A stretch of 64,000 bases of DNA. Source: CAWKAV01 sp963847735. Its GTDB lineage: Bacteria > Desulfobacterota > Desulfuromonadia > Desulfuromonadales > BM103. The DNA is taken from positions 1-64,000 of the forward strand of contig CAWKAV010000030.1 in assembly GCA_963847735.1 (NCBI GenBank), read 5' to 3'. Positions within the stretch are counted from its first letter, which is position 1; each line of letters starts with the position of its first letter. Position numbers and translations under genes: made by a program. Of this stretch, positions 1 through 7,727 are shown one piece after another. The notes under the pieces are model-generated. The model saw only the letters and a list, made by a program, of their open reading frames with translations. It had not been told where the DNA came from and did no database searches.

Positions 1-32
1 AAAAACCCCCGGTCCTAAGATCGAGGGTTTTT
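1..32. terminator. Hairpin terminator at window edge
   Basis: Inverted repeat AAAAACCC...GGGTTTTT with a run of A on the left and T on the right, so it can terminate transcription from either side. The gene it serves on the left is outside the window. A similar A/T-flanked CCC...GGG hairpin occurs at 2312-2343. Confidence 0.6.
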
Positions 33-326
33 GTGTCTAATAAATGGTGACTTATGGGACAAACTCTTAACGGTTCATGGTAGATGGTGGTGAACTTGAA
101 TCAATGGTTGCTGCAGTATTTTGGGGGACGATTGGCAAGACGGTATTGAGTAGATATGTCGTCATTTGAGTCGATGGAAAAACCTGATAGCATTATTTTT
201 TTCACGATGGGATGTGGTTACAAAAGAACCATCTGGTAGACTATCCCGTTAAGCGAGGCTTCCCAACAGTAATGTTAATGAATGACATCCGCTCAGCATT
301 AAAACAATTCAGAAAGGAGTCTGGAA

Positions 327-638
327 ATGAAACAAATTAAAGCGCTGGTGTTGATAGCAGTCGGTTTTTTTCTGTTTGCATTACCCGCATGGGCCGCACA
401 AGATAGCACTGAAAACGTTTTAGACACCAGCAAGATTACCTGCAAACAGTTGATGCGCGGGGATGATGCGGAACGTGATGTTGGTATTGCCTATTTCCAT
501 GGGTTCATTCCGGCAGAGCAGAACATCATGAAGCTCGACCTGACGGCGGCATCCGCATTGTCCGACAAGGTGAAAGATTTCTGCCTATCGAATCCAACGA
601 GCACGGTGATGGATGTCTTTACGCAATTCTCTAAGTAG
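327..638 (+). CDS. HdeA/HdeB-family periplasmic acid-stress chaperone
   Basis: A 103-residue secreted protein. Residues 1-23 form a signal peptide (MKQIK, a hydrophobic stretch, cleavage after AWA). The mature part has the HdeA pattern: one Cys in the ITCKQLM segment and a second in KDFCLSNP, which in the family form the single disulfide, with GIAYFHGF between them. Members act as ATP-independent holdase chaperones in the acidified periplasm. The start is fixed by AAAGGAG 8 bases upstream. A glycine-zipper gene with its own ribosome binding site begins 19 bases after the stop codon, so the two probably share a transcript. It ends with TAG, which matters for the next gene. The family assignment rests on pattern and size only. 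Confidence 0.75.
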   Translation: MKQIKALVLIAVGFFLFALPAWAAQDSTENVLDTSKITCKQLMRGDDAERDVGIAYFHGFIPAEQNIMKLDLTAASALSDKVKDFCLSNPTSTVMDVFTQFSK

Positions 639-656
639 GCGTCCAAGGAGGCATTC

Positions 657-1001
657 ATGAAATCATTGACAGCCGTTTTGGCGGCATTATTTCTGGTATT
701 AACTTGCTTCGTGCCCACCTAGATACAGGCCGGCGCCCAACAGGCGGCAGACTGCAGTACTTATGCACGTAACCGAGCCGAGTCAGAAGGTTCAACTGGT
801 GGCGGTGCTCTGCGCGGAGGGCTGCGCGGAGCGGGAGGTGGAGCCCTGTTCGGGGCGATTATCGGTGGCAAAAAAGCGGCTAAACGCGGGGCTGCCTTGG
901 GTGGCGGCCTAGGAGCTATTCGTGGCGGCGTCCGCGCCAGTAATGATCGACAGGCCAACTACCAGTATTACTATGACACTTGCATGCGTGGTGGGGTTTG
1001 A
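657..1001 (+). pseudogene. Glycine-zipper envelope protein interrupted by an in-frame TAG
   Basis: Reading from the ATG at 657 (preceded by AAGGAGG) gives a signal peptide of about 21 residues, then a TAG codon at 720-722. The same frame then continues for 92 sense codons to a TGA at 999-1001. The downstream part is clearly coding-like: a Cys near the start, a Gly/Ala-rich glycine zipper (repeats such as GGGALRGG and GGGALFGAIIGGKKA), then a Tyr-rich tail with a second Cys (YYYDTCMRGG). The layout matches small periplasmic or outer-membrane glycine-zipper proteins. The TAG sits close to the expected signal-peptidase site and could derive from CAG by one substitution. Genuine TAG stops occur in neighbouring genes, so recoding is unlikely. 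A sequencing error cannot be excluded. Confidence 0.75.
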
Positions 1002-1027
1002 TTTGCTTACCCTGAGTTATAAGAAAA

Positions 1028-1056
1028 TGGCCACTCGGAATTGATCCAGGTGGCCA
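1028..1056. terminator. Hairpin after the hdeA-like transcript, TGGCCAC...GTGGCCA family
   Basis: Inverted repeat with arms TGGCCAC and GTGGCCA, followed by ATCATTTTGTCTT, suitable as a factor-independent terminator for the plus strand. A near-identical 29-base element lies in inverted orientation at 56998-57026. Confidence 0.65.
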
Positions 1057-1337
1057 TCATTTTGTCTTCTTAAATGTCTCTACTGATGAGACGAAAAACG
1101 ACCAAATTTTGATTTTTTATATTGATGCAATTCTATAAACTCTATTCGCTTTTGTCGTACTTGTGTATTACCGCATTAATAGTATGATGGAAGATAAGAA
1201 AACCCGCGATTTTTTCCTTTTTTCGAGATCATCAGCAACCACCTTGTTCTACGGGGGGGGTGCCGAACCGGGTTCGTCATTTCGGTTCGGCGCTTGCGGG
1301 TAGAATTGAGTTTTAGTTGTTAAAAAAGGAGGAAAAC
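1057..1337 (+). promoter_or_regulatory. Leader region of the universal stress gene, possible promoter
   Basis: No gene is visible here. A possible sigma-70 promoter is TTGTGT (1161-1166), a 16-base spacer, and TATGAT (1183-1188), about 150 bases before the usp start. Between them and the gene lies a hairpin with arms GCCGAAC and GTTCGGC (about 1262-1291), not followed by a T-run. The assignment is weak. Confidence 0.3.
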
Positions 1338-2201
1338 ATGAAAAGTATTCTTCTCGCAACTGATCTTGGAGCCGAAGCCGACCGAGCCCTCGAACGGGCG
1401 ATCAACCTTGCTGTCACTCTGTCTGCCAAACTTCACATTTTGCATGTCTGCCCTGCCTATTCATTTCTCAGCGAGAAAAAACCGGCCAGTTTGCTGAAGC
1501 ATGACACTGAAGATACATTGAAAAGTTATCTGGCAGGACACAAAGGGCTGAAAAACCTGCAACCGATCATCAGCGTGATTGAAGGCGGTGAGATATTCGT
1601 TGAAATTATTCAATACGCGGAAACAGTCAAAGCCGGCTTAATTGTGATGGGTATGCATCGCAAGGCCAAGCTACGTGATATGTTTGTTGGAACAACCGTG
1701 GAAAGAGTCATCCGCAAAGGAATTAAGCCGGTTTTGATGGTCAAGGATAAACCCCTCGAGAGTTATAAGAATGTTCTGGTTGGTACGGATTTTTCGGCGG
1801 GTTCAAAACAGGCACTGAATGTTGCCTTTGAACTCGCGCCAAAAAGTTTTTTCCATCTGGTCCACTCTTACGACATACCGGACACTTATATTGGCGTAAA
1901 GATTATCCAATATGCAGGAGATGTGGTGGAGAAAGCTGAGACTGACAACCTGGAAATGTTTGTTAAGGAAAACAGCAAGGTGATGAAAAAATTCGGTGTC
2001 GAGCCAAAGAATTTCTATCACAGGGTTACCCAGGGAGCCGCTTTCTCCTGCCTAATGAACGAGGCCGTTGCAGTAAAGTCTGATCTGCTCGCCATCGGAA
2101 CCCACAGCAGAGCAATCCTTATGCCATACAAGCTCGGGGGGACGGCGCACGACATCCTGAACAATCCACCATGTGACATTCTGATCGCTAGAGGCCTTTG
2201 A
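1338..2201 (+). CDS. Tandem universal stress protein (two UspA domains)
   Basis: A 287-residue cytoplasmic protein with two UspA domains in tandem: about residues 1-142, beginning MKSILLATDLG, and about 145-287, beginning YKNVLVGTDFS. Each domain ends with a family nucleotide-loop pattern, GMHRKAKLRDMFVGTTVERV in the first and GTHSRAILMPYKLGGTA in the second. Tandem Usp proteins are linked to starvation and redox stress; no client is implied by this locus. I chose ATG 1338 because it has AGGAGG just upstream. A TTG at 1317 is in frame but would place the ribosome site inside the gene. It is monocistronic, with a long leader and a terminator hairpin at 2312. Confidence 0.85.
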   Translation: MKSILLATDLGAEADRALERAINLAVTLSAKLHILHVCPAYSFLSEKKPASLLKHDTEDTLKSYLAGHKGLKNLQPIISVIEGGEIFVEIIQYAETVKAGLIVMGMHRKAKLRDMFVGTTVERVIRKGIKPVLMVKDKPLESYKNVLVGTDFSAGSKQALNVAFELAPKSFFHLVHSYDIPDTYIGVKIIQYAGDVVEKAETDNLEMFVKENSKVMKKFGVEPKNFYHRVTQGAAFSCLMNEAVAVKSDLLAIGTHSRAILMPYKLGGTAHDILNNPPCDILIARGL

Positions 2202-2311
2202 AAGACATAAACGATAAGGGCGATCAGCCTCAAAACGCCGCCAAACCTCCTTTTGTTACATAATCGTTGAATCCGGTTGTGGCGTCTCGGATTGCACCAT
2301 CTATCAGACAC

Positions 2312-2343
2312 AAAAACCCTCAATCTCTGGATCGGGGGTTTTC
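2312..2343. terminator. Terminator hairpin after usp
   Basis: Arms AAAACCC and GGGGTTTT around a central segment of about 15 bases, with flanking A and T runs. It sits 110 bases after the universal stress gene and is probably bidirectional. Confidence 0.7.
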
Positions 2344-2502
2344 TTGGAATGCAGGGCCAGCAAGAATTTCGTATTTCAGCTTATTGAGGTCCACAAAACA
2401 ATCAGGAGTATAAATAAGTCTCCATCTCCTTTGACCTCCGTTCGCAACTGATGTAAATTAGCAGCGGCAATGTATCCATATTTCTGCTCTGTGGAGGGTC
2501 AA

Positions 2503-3006
2503 ATGCATCACAGATTTATTGTCTTTCTCATTTTCATGCTCGCAGTGACCGCCGGATGCTCTAACTCAAAAAAACCGTTGACTGCCTTCGAGACTAAACG
2601 TCAACAATCGGCAGAGCTCGAACGTGGCCGTCAAATGATCAAAATTATGGGATGCAATGACTGTCATACCCCTGACTACATGGTTAAAAGATCTAACATC
2701 CCGGAAGAAGATTGGTTGGTTGGCGGGGACCTCGGCTTCCGCAGTCCTAAAGGAACGTCATACCCGACCAACCTGCGACTGTTGCTAAACAACATGTCTG
2801 AAGATGAGTGGCTGGTCCTCGCTAAGCAGATGCGAGAGGATTCACCGATGACTTGGGTCATGCTGTCTAATACTCCGGAGCAGGATCTGCGGGCAATCTA
2901 TAGATTCGTCAAGCATCTCGGCCCGAAAGGAAATCCTGTACCAGACCGCCTTCCAGCAGGTGTGACGCCGCCGGGCCAATACGTTGACTATCCTGATCCA
3001 CATTAA
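2503..3006 (+). CDS. Monohaem c-type cytochrome lipoprotein
   Basis: A 167-residue exported lipoprotein. After MHHRF there is a hydrophobic segment ending in a lipobox (TAGC) near residue 19, so the mature protein should be lipid-anchored. A single haem-binding motif CNDCH follows in the segment IKIMGCNDCHTPDY. Candidate distal ligands are the Met residues in the DSPMTWVML stretch. The size and single CXXCH fit a class I-like periplasmic electron carrier; the redox partner is unknown. The ATG at 2503 has GGAGGG upstream and starts directly with the signal sequence. An in-frame ATG at 2470 would add 11 residues before it. The gene is isolated, with its own terminator. Confidence 0.85.
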   Translation: MHHRFIVFLIFMLAVTAGCSNSKKPLTAFETKRQQSAELERGRQMIKIMGCNDCHTPDYMVKRSNIPEEDWLVGGDLGFRSPKGTSYPTNLRLLLNNMSEDEWLVLAKQMREDSPMTWVMLSNTPEQDLRAIYRFVKHLGPKGNPVPDRLPAGVTPPGQYVDYPDPH

Positions 3007-3087
3007 ATGACGGAACCCACGAGTTGCGTCTGCTCTGGTGAGTAATACAATTCATGAATCTCAAAATTCACCATTTACAGTAAATAT

Positions 3088-3119
3088 AAGCCCCTTCCTG
3101 ACTTCTAAGGTTGGGGCTT
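3088..3119 (+). terminator. Terminator hairpin after the cytochrome gene
   Basis: Arms AAGCCCC and GGGGCTT around TTCCTGACTTCTAAGGTT, followed by TCCC. It lies about 80 bases after the cytochrome stop codon. Confidence 0.75.
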
Positions 3120-3360
3120 TCCCATAAGTATTGCTGCAACTCTTTCTCAGATGTCCTTAGGACTTATAGTCCTCGATATTGCTGAGGGCTCAGGGGAAAT
3201 CCTTGGTACGCTCTTGGTACACTAGCCCACCAAAAAGAGCCATAAAACACGAAAAGTCACGATTGACATATACGCGTAACCTTATAATATTATTGCGGTA
3301 ATGTTTCGTTGAGTGTGGTGGGCATTTGTCCGAATAGGATTATCGATCTGTTGCTCTACG

Positions 3361-3805
3361 TCTTTGTTTAAAGCCAAAAGCAGAATCGGCGGGTCTCGGC
3401 CCGCCTGCCGACATACTTTTACCCGGCAGCAAAAGTATGCAAAAGTGCCTTCTCCTGGCGGAGGGCATATTCCTTCGCATGGTTTTCGTGGTTTCTATGG
3501 GTCGCTGAATAGGGAATCCGGCCCTGTTCAGGTGGCCTCTCTTTAGTGCTTTCTTGCAGCAAGAAGAGTAACAACACCTAAACATTCAAAATGTTACTGC
3601 GGGAGGGGACCTAAAGGGCCCCGTCAACTACGGGGGATCTGTAGACTGATTATCGACAGTCATCTCTAAATTGATGTTGCCGTGATATCGAGCCAGACAT
3701 GCCAAGCGCAGCGCAAAGTTTTCTTTTGCTTCGTTTTCTTTGTCGCCACAAAGAAAATGACGTTGCTGTCGGGCAACCCCGACGGTTTTGCGTGAGGTTT
3801 GTCAA
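3361..3805. repeat. Composite structured intergenic repeat, copy 1
   Basis: The 811-base stretch 3007-3817 contains no credible gene. It holds an ordered set of hairpins. Element A has GGCGGG/CCCGCC (3388-3405) and CATACTTTT/AAAAGTATG (3412-3439), then a TTCTCCTGGCGGAGGGCAT segment. Element B starts with ACATGCCAAGCGCAGCGC (3698 on), followed by TTTTCTTTGT/ACAAAGAAAA (3734-3757) and GTCGGG/CCCGAC (about 3768-3783). The same elements recur in the same order and orientation at 11221-11770. No transposase or coding pattern is evident; short overlapping reading frames here are artefacts of the palindromes. Confidence 0.7.
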
Positions 3806-3817
3806 CAGTCTGAAAGA

Positions 3818-4729
3818 CTATTCTGCTGCGAATTCCTCCCTATATCTTTCCCACTTCTGATCAATCCGCTCCTGCATGACAGCGATCTGTTCTTTCGAAA
3901 GCGCCTTGAAGCGGGTCTGCATACGCAGGTAATCCTGAACCGGGCGCAGTTTTCTCTTTTTTAGAAGTTTCTGTGTCGGCTCGGATAAGGTCTTTTTGCC
4001 GTTCTCGATCTCATAGAGATCGAACAGGCCGCATTCAATCGCCATTTTTCCGATCTTGACAGTCATGCGCTCGTCACACCCCCAGCCCGGCGGGCAGGGG
4101 GTTTGAATGTGGATGTATTTCAAACCGCTGATTCCCTTGGCCTTGAGCAGCTTGTCGTGAAAATCGAGCGGGTAGCTGGCCGAGCAGGTGGCGATATAGG
4201 CCGGGTTGTGAGCCGCGACAATATCGGGAACGTTCTTGCTGGTTTCCTTTTTGCCGGAATAGGGAGTGGTCGTGGTCAGCCCTCCTTGTGGAGTGGTTCC
4301 CGAGCGCTGCACGCCGGTGTTCATGTAGGCTTCATTGTCGTAGCAGATGTAGATGATGTCCTCGTTGCGCTCCAGCGCTCCGGAGAGGGCCTGGATGCCG
4401 ATATCCGAGGTGCCGCCGTCTCCGGCCCAGGCAACCACCTGGGTCTTTTTGCCGAGGCGCTTCATGGCGGCACGCACGCCGGTGGCCATCGCGGCAGTGG
4501 AGGCGAAGGTGCCGTTGAGAATCGGCATCTGGGTGGCAGAAATCGGGTAGAGGCCCTGCATGACGGTCAGACAGCTGGGCGGCACGACGAAGATGCAGTC
4601 GCGCCCCAGGGCCTTGAGGCCGATGCGGTAGAGAATGCTCAATCCGCAGCCGCTGCAGGCGCGGTTGCCAGGATGAACGAATTCTTCTGCGGTCAGATTG
4701 ATCACGTTGGTTTTTGCGAGCAGGGTCAT
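3818..4729 (-). CDS. 2-oxoacid:ferredoxin oxidoreductase beta subunit (TPP-binding)
   Basis: About 303 residues. It carries the thiamine diphosphate site of pyruvate/2-oxoisovalerate:ferredoxin oxidoreductase beta chains: GDGGTSDIG (about residue 100) followed by the metal-binding YDNEAYMNTGVQ segment. The N-terminal HPGNRACSGCG supplies two cysteines, and CPPGWGCDE a further pair, consistent with the [4Fe-4S] cluster that beta subunits hold. The reaction is 2-oxoacid + CoA to acyl-CoA + CO2 with electrons to ferredoxin. I chose ATG 4729 (MTLLAKTN); a TTG 18 bases upstream is also in frame. It is the last gene of porG-D-A-B. The nearby icmF suggests branched-chain 2-oxoacids as substrates, but the sequence alone cannot separate pyruvate from 2-oxoisovalerate. 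Confidence 0.85.
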   Translation of the reverse strand: MTLLAKTNVINLTAEEFVHPGNRACSGCGLSILYRIGLKALGRDCIFVVPPSCLTVMQGLYPISATQMPILNGTFASTAAMATGVRAAMKRLGKKTQVVAWAGDGGTSDIGIQALSGALERNEDIIYICYDNEAYMNTGVQRSGTTPQGGLTTTTPYSGKKETSKNVPDIVAAHNPAYIATCSASYPLDFHDKLLKAKGISGLKYIHIQTPCPPGWGCDERMTVKIGKMAIECGLFDLYEIENGKKTLSEPTQKLLKKRKLRPVQDYLRMQTRFKALSKEQIAVMQERIDQKWERYREEFAAE

Positions 4730-4777
4730 AGTTGTAATCCAATCCAATGTGGAGTGTCATGTCTGTTCTGGGCGTGG

Positions 4778-5948
4778 TCATGCTCTTCCTGCAGGCAGGC
4801 GTTTCTTCAGTTCCAGGTAGAGATCGTCGGTGCGGATTTCCCGACCACCCAGGCCGGTGATGAAGTTGTGCAGGCGCGGGCGGGCCGGGTAGGGGTAGAG
4901 TGCCGACTTGAGGTCGGCGATAAAGTGCACCCTGGTTGCCGTAGCTCAGAGCCTTTTTCACAGACCATGACCGCCTTGACCGATTGCAGCGCCTCGGCGA
5001 TTCTGGCGGTCGGGAACGGACGGTACATCTGCAGGGCCAGCACACCGACCTTGAGCCCGTCGTCCCGGCGCAGGCGATCGACCACATCGTGCAGCTGGTT
5101 GGCGATGGTGCCCATGGCGACAACAACGAAGTCGGCATCATCACAGCAGTAGGGATCGAGGATCGGCGTGCCGCCGCGCCCGAAGCGCTGTCGAAAGTCC
5201 GCATCGATCTCTTCCCAGACATCCATCGCGAGACACATTTCCTGATGCAGATTGTGACGAATATCCATGTAGCTTCCTTGCTTTACGCCATTTATGTCGT
5301 TGCGCGCCTCGGGCAGCGTGACAGTATTCAGGCTCTCCGGGTGCTCCGGCGACAGGGTGTGCTTGTAAGCGTAGTCCGGCAGAAACGCCCTGACCGATGC
5401 AGCCCCGGGAAGTTCGAATGGCATGTAGGTGTGCGACAGGTAGTAGCCGTCGTAGTTGACCATGACCGGGATATGCACCAGCTCGGCCAGGCGGAAGGCT
5501 TTCAGGGTCATGTCGACGATTTCCTGGTGATCCTTGGCAAAAATCTGGATCCAGCCGGCATCGCGCTGGCTGATGGCGTCCTGATGATCGTTCCAGACCG
5601 ACCAGGGGGCACCGACCCCGCGGTTGACCACGCACATGACCATCGGCAGACGAGCGCCGGCGGCCCAGTGCAACTGTTCACTCATGTAGAGCAGACCGTT
5701 GGACGAGGTGGCCGTAAAGGGCCGAACTCCGGCACTGGCCGCGCCGATACAGACCGCAAGTGCGCTGTGTTCACTCTCGACGGCTACATACTCGGCGTCC
5801 ATTTCCGCCGGCGGCAATCAGCTCGGAGAGTTTTTCGGTCAGCGGCGTCTGCGGGGTAATCGGATAGGCTGCGATCACCTCGGCTGCGGCCAGTTGTACG
5901 GCCATGGCTGCGGCGACGTTCCCGGATTGCAATCAGTTTCTCACTCAT
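4778..5948 (-). pseudogene. 2-oxoacid:ferredoxin oxidoreductase alpha subunit, with four +1 frameshifts
   Basis: The start MSEKLIAI at 5948 overlaps the porD stop (ATGA). The rest of the alpha chain is readable only by changing frame four times. Near 5924 an extra base splits MSEKLIAI from (G)NVAAAMAVQLAAAEVIAAYPITPQ. Near 5812 an extra G separates LIAAG from EMDAEYVAVESEHSAL. Near 4948 an extra G separates AVMVCEK from ALSYGNQGAL. Near 4918 one more extra base precedes ADLKSALYPYP. The final frame ends REIRTDDLYLELKKRLP and a TGA at 4778. The middle 280 residues (YVAVESEHSALA, GVGAPWSVWNDHQD) are intact and conserved-looking. This is either a recent pseudogene or clustered sequencing errors; neighbouring porG, porD and porB are intact, which makes errors plausible. 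Confidence 0.8.
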
Positions 5949-6253
5949 GATCGCCCCCTGCTCGTGAACTCTTCTTCCGAGACCATTTTGATGGCATCGA
6001 CCGGGCATTCCTCGGCGCAGATACCACATCCCTTGCAGTATTCGAGGTCGATTGTCGGCTCAATGGTCTTGCTGACGACATTGTCGGGGCAGTACAGCCA
6101 GCAGAGATGACAGGAGGGTTTGCCGCTTTTCGCCGGGATGCAGCGACTGTGGTCGATGACCGGGCGCTCCACCCGCCATGAACCGGTCCGCCCGGCGTCA
6201 CCGGGGCCGGAGGTGCTGGCCGAAGTTAAAACTTTGAAACGTGGATCAGGCAT
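5945..6253 (-). CDS. 2-oxoacid:ferredoxin oxidoreductase delta subunit (ferredoxin)
   Basis: A 102-residue iron-sulfur protein starting MPDPRFKVL. It has two [4Fe-4S] motifs of the delta-subunit type: an irregular first set (CIPAKSGKPSCHLCWLYCP) and a classical second set (CKGCGICAEECPVDAI). It passes electrons from the TPP-bearing core to external ferredoxin. The start overlaps the end of porG by 8 bases and the stop overlaps the porA start by 4 bases, so translation is likely coupled across the operon. The gene order gamma-delta-alpha-beta is that of four-subunit archaeal-type and deltaproteobacterial enzymes. Confidence 0.88.
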   Translation of the reverse strand: MPDPRFKVLTSASTSGPGDAGRTGSWRVERPVIDHSRCIPAKSGKPSCHLCWLYCPDNVVSKTIEPTIDLEYCKGCGICAEECPVDAIKMVSEEEFTSRGRS

Positions 6254-6842
6254 GAGACCCTCCTGCGCACGGCTCACAGATCTGCGTGGCGTTGTAGACC
6301 AATCTGGCGGCCCTGGCATTGTCTTCCGGTTTGCGGCCAACGAATTCGTCGGCGATACAGAGTGACAACATCTCGATATCAACCAGGCCGGATGCTTTGC
6401 TTAAGGCGCCGATAATGCCGCTATTGACAATGCCTTTGCGCAGCCCTGCCTCGATTCCCAGCTTGGTGACGTTGGCCACGGCCACGCGATATTTGGCCAA
6501 TTGGTGGTCCTGGGCTGGTCGTGGACTGTTGATGACCAGCAAGCCACCCGGTTTCAGTCCGGCGGTAACATCAACTTCGTTGATGATCAGATGGTCGAGT
6601 ACGACGACAATATCGGGGGTCACGATGGGAGAAAGATCGTAAATTTTGTCTCTGGAAATCTTCAACGAGGTGGAGACCGGCGCTCCGCGCCGCTCCGTGC
6701 CGAAGGTCGGAGCCATGACGACTCCGGCGTAGCCGGACTTGAAAGCCGCTTCTGCCACTACCTTGGCCGCCGTAATGGCACCTTGACCACCGCGTCCATG
6801 CCAACGTATCTGGATCATCAGTGGAGAATTTTTCTGCATCAT
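6246..6842 (-). CDS. 2-oxoacid:ferredoxin oxidoreductase gamma subunit
   Basis: A 198-residue gamma chain. The N-terminal IRWHGRGGQGAITAAKVVAE is the CoA-contacting glycine-rich motif of this family, followed by PTFGTERRGAPV, also characteristic. The remaining sequence is a compact Rossmann-like domain of the usual length. It is the first gene of the por operon, with GGGAG before the start codon; two adjacent ATGs (6842 and 6839) are equally possible. A 322-base gap upstream should carry the operon promoter. Confidence 0.88.
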   Translation of the reverse strand: MMQKNSPLMIQIRWHGRGGQGAITAAKVVAEAAFKSGYAGVVMAPTFGTERRGAPVSTSLKISRDKIYDLSPIVTPDIVVVLDHLIINEVDVTAGLKPGGLLVINSPRPAQDHQLAKYRVAVANVTKLGIEAGLRKGIVNSGIIGALSKASGLVDIEMLSLCIADEFVGRKPEDNARAARLVYNATQICEPCAGGSHA

Positions 6843-7164
6843 TGAGCTCCCTCAAAAATAACGTTTCAACGCGATCTTGAACCTGATAAAAAATGGCGTA
6901 CTGGTTACCGTCGACACTTCCTGATTATTCTACTTCAGACCGACTCTTCCGTGCATTGATAATCTGAAGTTGAGCATCCGCGCCAACGAAAGGACGTAAC
7001 AAACTGCCCAAATTCTGGCAAACAGTCAAGCCGGAAGTTGGGTTTGTCAGCTTTTTTTATCGTAAGATAAACACTGCAAAGGGGCTTGAATCAGGTACAA
7101 ACTGCCGTCATCGAAAGTTCCAGAACCTATCCTGCTGGTAGTAGGTTATCTCAATAAATAATCT
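6843..7164 (-). promoter_or_regulatory. Upstream region of the por operon
   Basis: A 322-base gap between the nitroreductase stop and porG. No gene is seen. It must hold the por promoter if por is not read through from icmF. I could not identify a convincing promoter or operator by eye. A short inverted repeat TGCC...GGCA lies near 7007-7022. Confidence 0.3.
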
Positions 7165-7710
7165 TCAGATGTCATGTTCAATTTCCCATTGGTTGTAGAA
7201 GGTGATGTTTTTAAGGGCCTTGCGCGGCCTGGCTTTTGGCTCCTGATCAGGATAGCCAAGCGGGGTCATCCCGACCACTCGGAACGGATTCGGGATGGCG
7301 AGAGCCGACTTTAAAGCCGCTTCGTCGAACCAGCCCATCCAGCAGGTACCGAGGCCGAGTGCATGCGCGGCCAGGCAGATGTGTTCGAAGGCAATGGCGG
7401 TATCGGCGATGTAGTATTCGATGCCATTTTCAAAGCCAGATTCCGATGGGTCAGCGCAGACCACGATGACGATCGGGGCCGTGACGATGGCGCGGAAGCC
7501 GGGGTTGTCGACAGGAAAGGCTTCAAGCAGGGCCCTTTTGCGATCCTGATCATTGATGACCAGGAAACGCCAGCACTGCAGATTCTTCCATGAAGGGGCC
7601 AGGCGGGCAGCTTCCAAAACCTGCAGGAGCTTGTCAGGTTCGACGGGTGTGTCCTTGTACTTGCGGATACTACGGCGATCCCTGAAAACCTGGAAAATAT
7701 CCAAAGTCAT
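7165..7710 (-). CDS. Nitroreductase-family FMN oxidoreductase
   Basis: A 181-residue protein with the N-terminal FMN-phosphate motif RRSIRKY, then APSWKNLQ.WRF, and the C-terminal GMTPLGYPDQEPKARPRK that contacts FMN in the family. The length and the absence of an N-terminal ferredoxin domain fit the small homodimeric flavoenzymes that reduce nitroaromatics, quinones or enones with NAD(P)H. Substrate cannot be inferred. It begins 17 bases after icmF on the same strand and is probably cotranscribed with it. Confidence 0.85.
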   Translation of the reverse strand: MTLDIFQVFRDRRSIRKYKDTPVEPDKLLQVLEAARLAPSWKNLQCWRFLVINDQDRKRALLEAFPVDNPGFRAIVTAPIVIVVCADPSESGFENGIEYYIADTAIAFEHICLAAHALGLGTCWMGWFDEAALKSALAIPNPFRVVGMTPLGYPDQEPKARPRKALKNITFYNQWEIEHDI

Positions 7711-7727
7711 CTCCTTGAAAGACAGGC

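Noticed and set aside
657..1001. TAG at 720 as a pyrrolysine codon
   Set aside because: TAG is used as an ordinary stop in adjacent genes, and no Pyl-related gene is in the window. A small glycine-zipper protein is not a known Pyl target.
3313..3585. Short frames within 3313-3585 and 11120-11547 as genes
   Set aside because: They fall inside the palindromic composite repeats and change composition with each copy; no ribosome sites.
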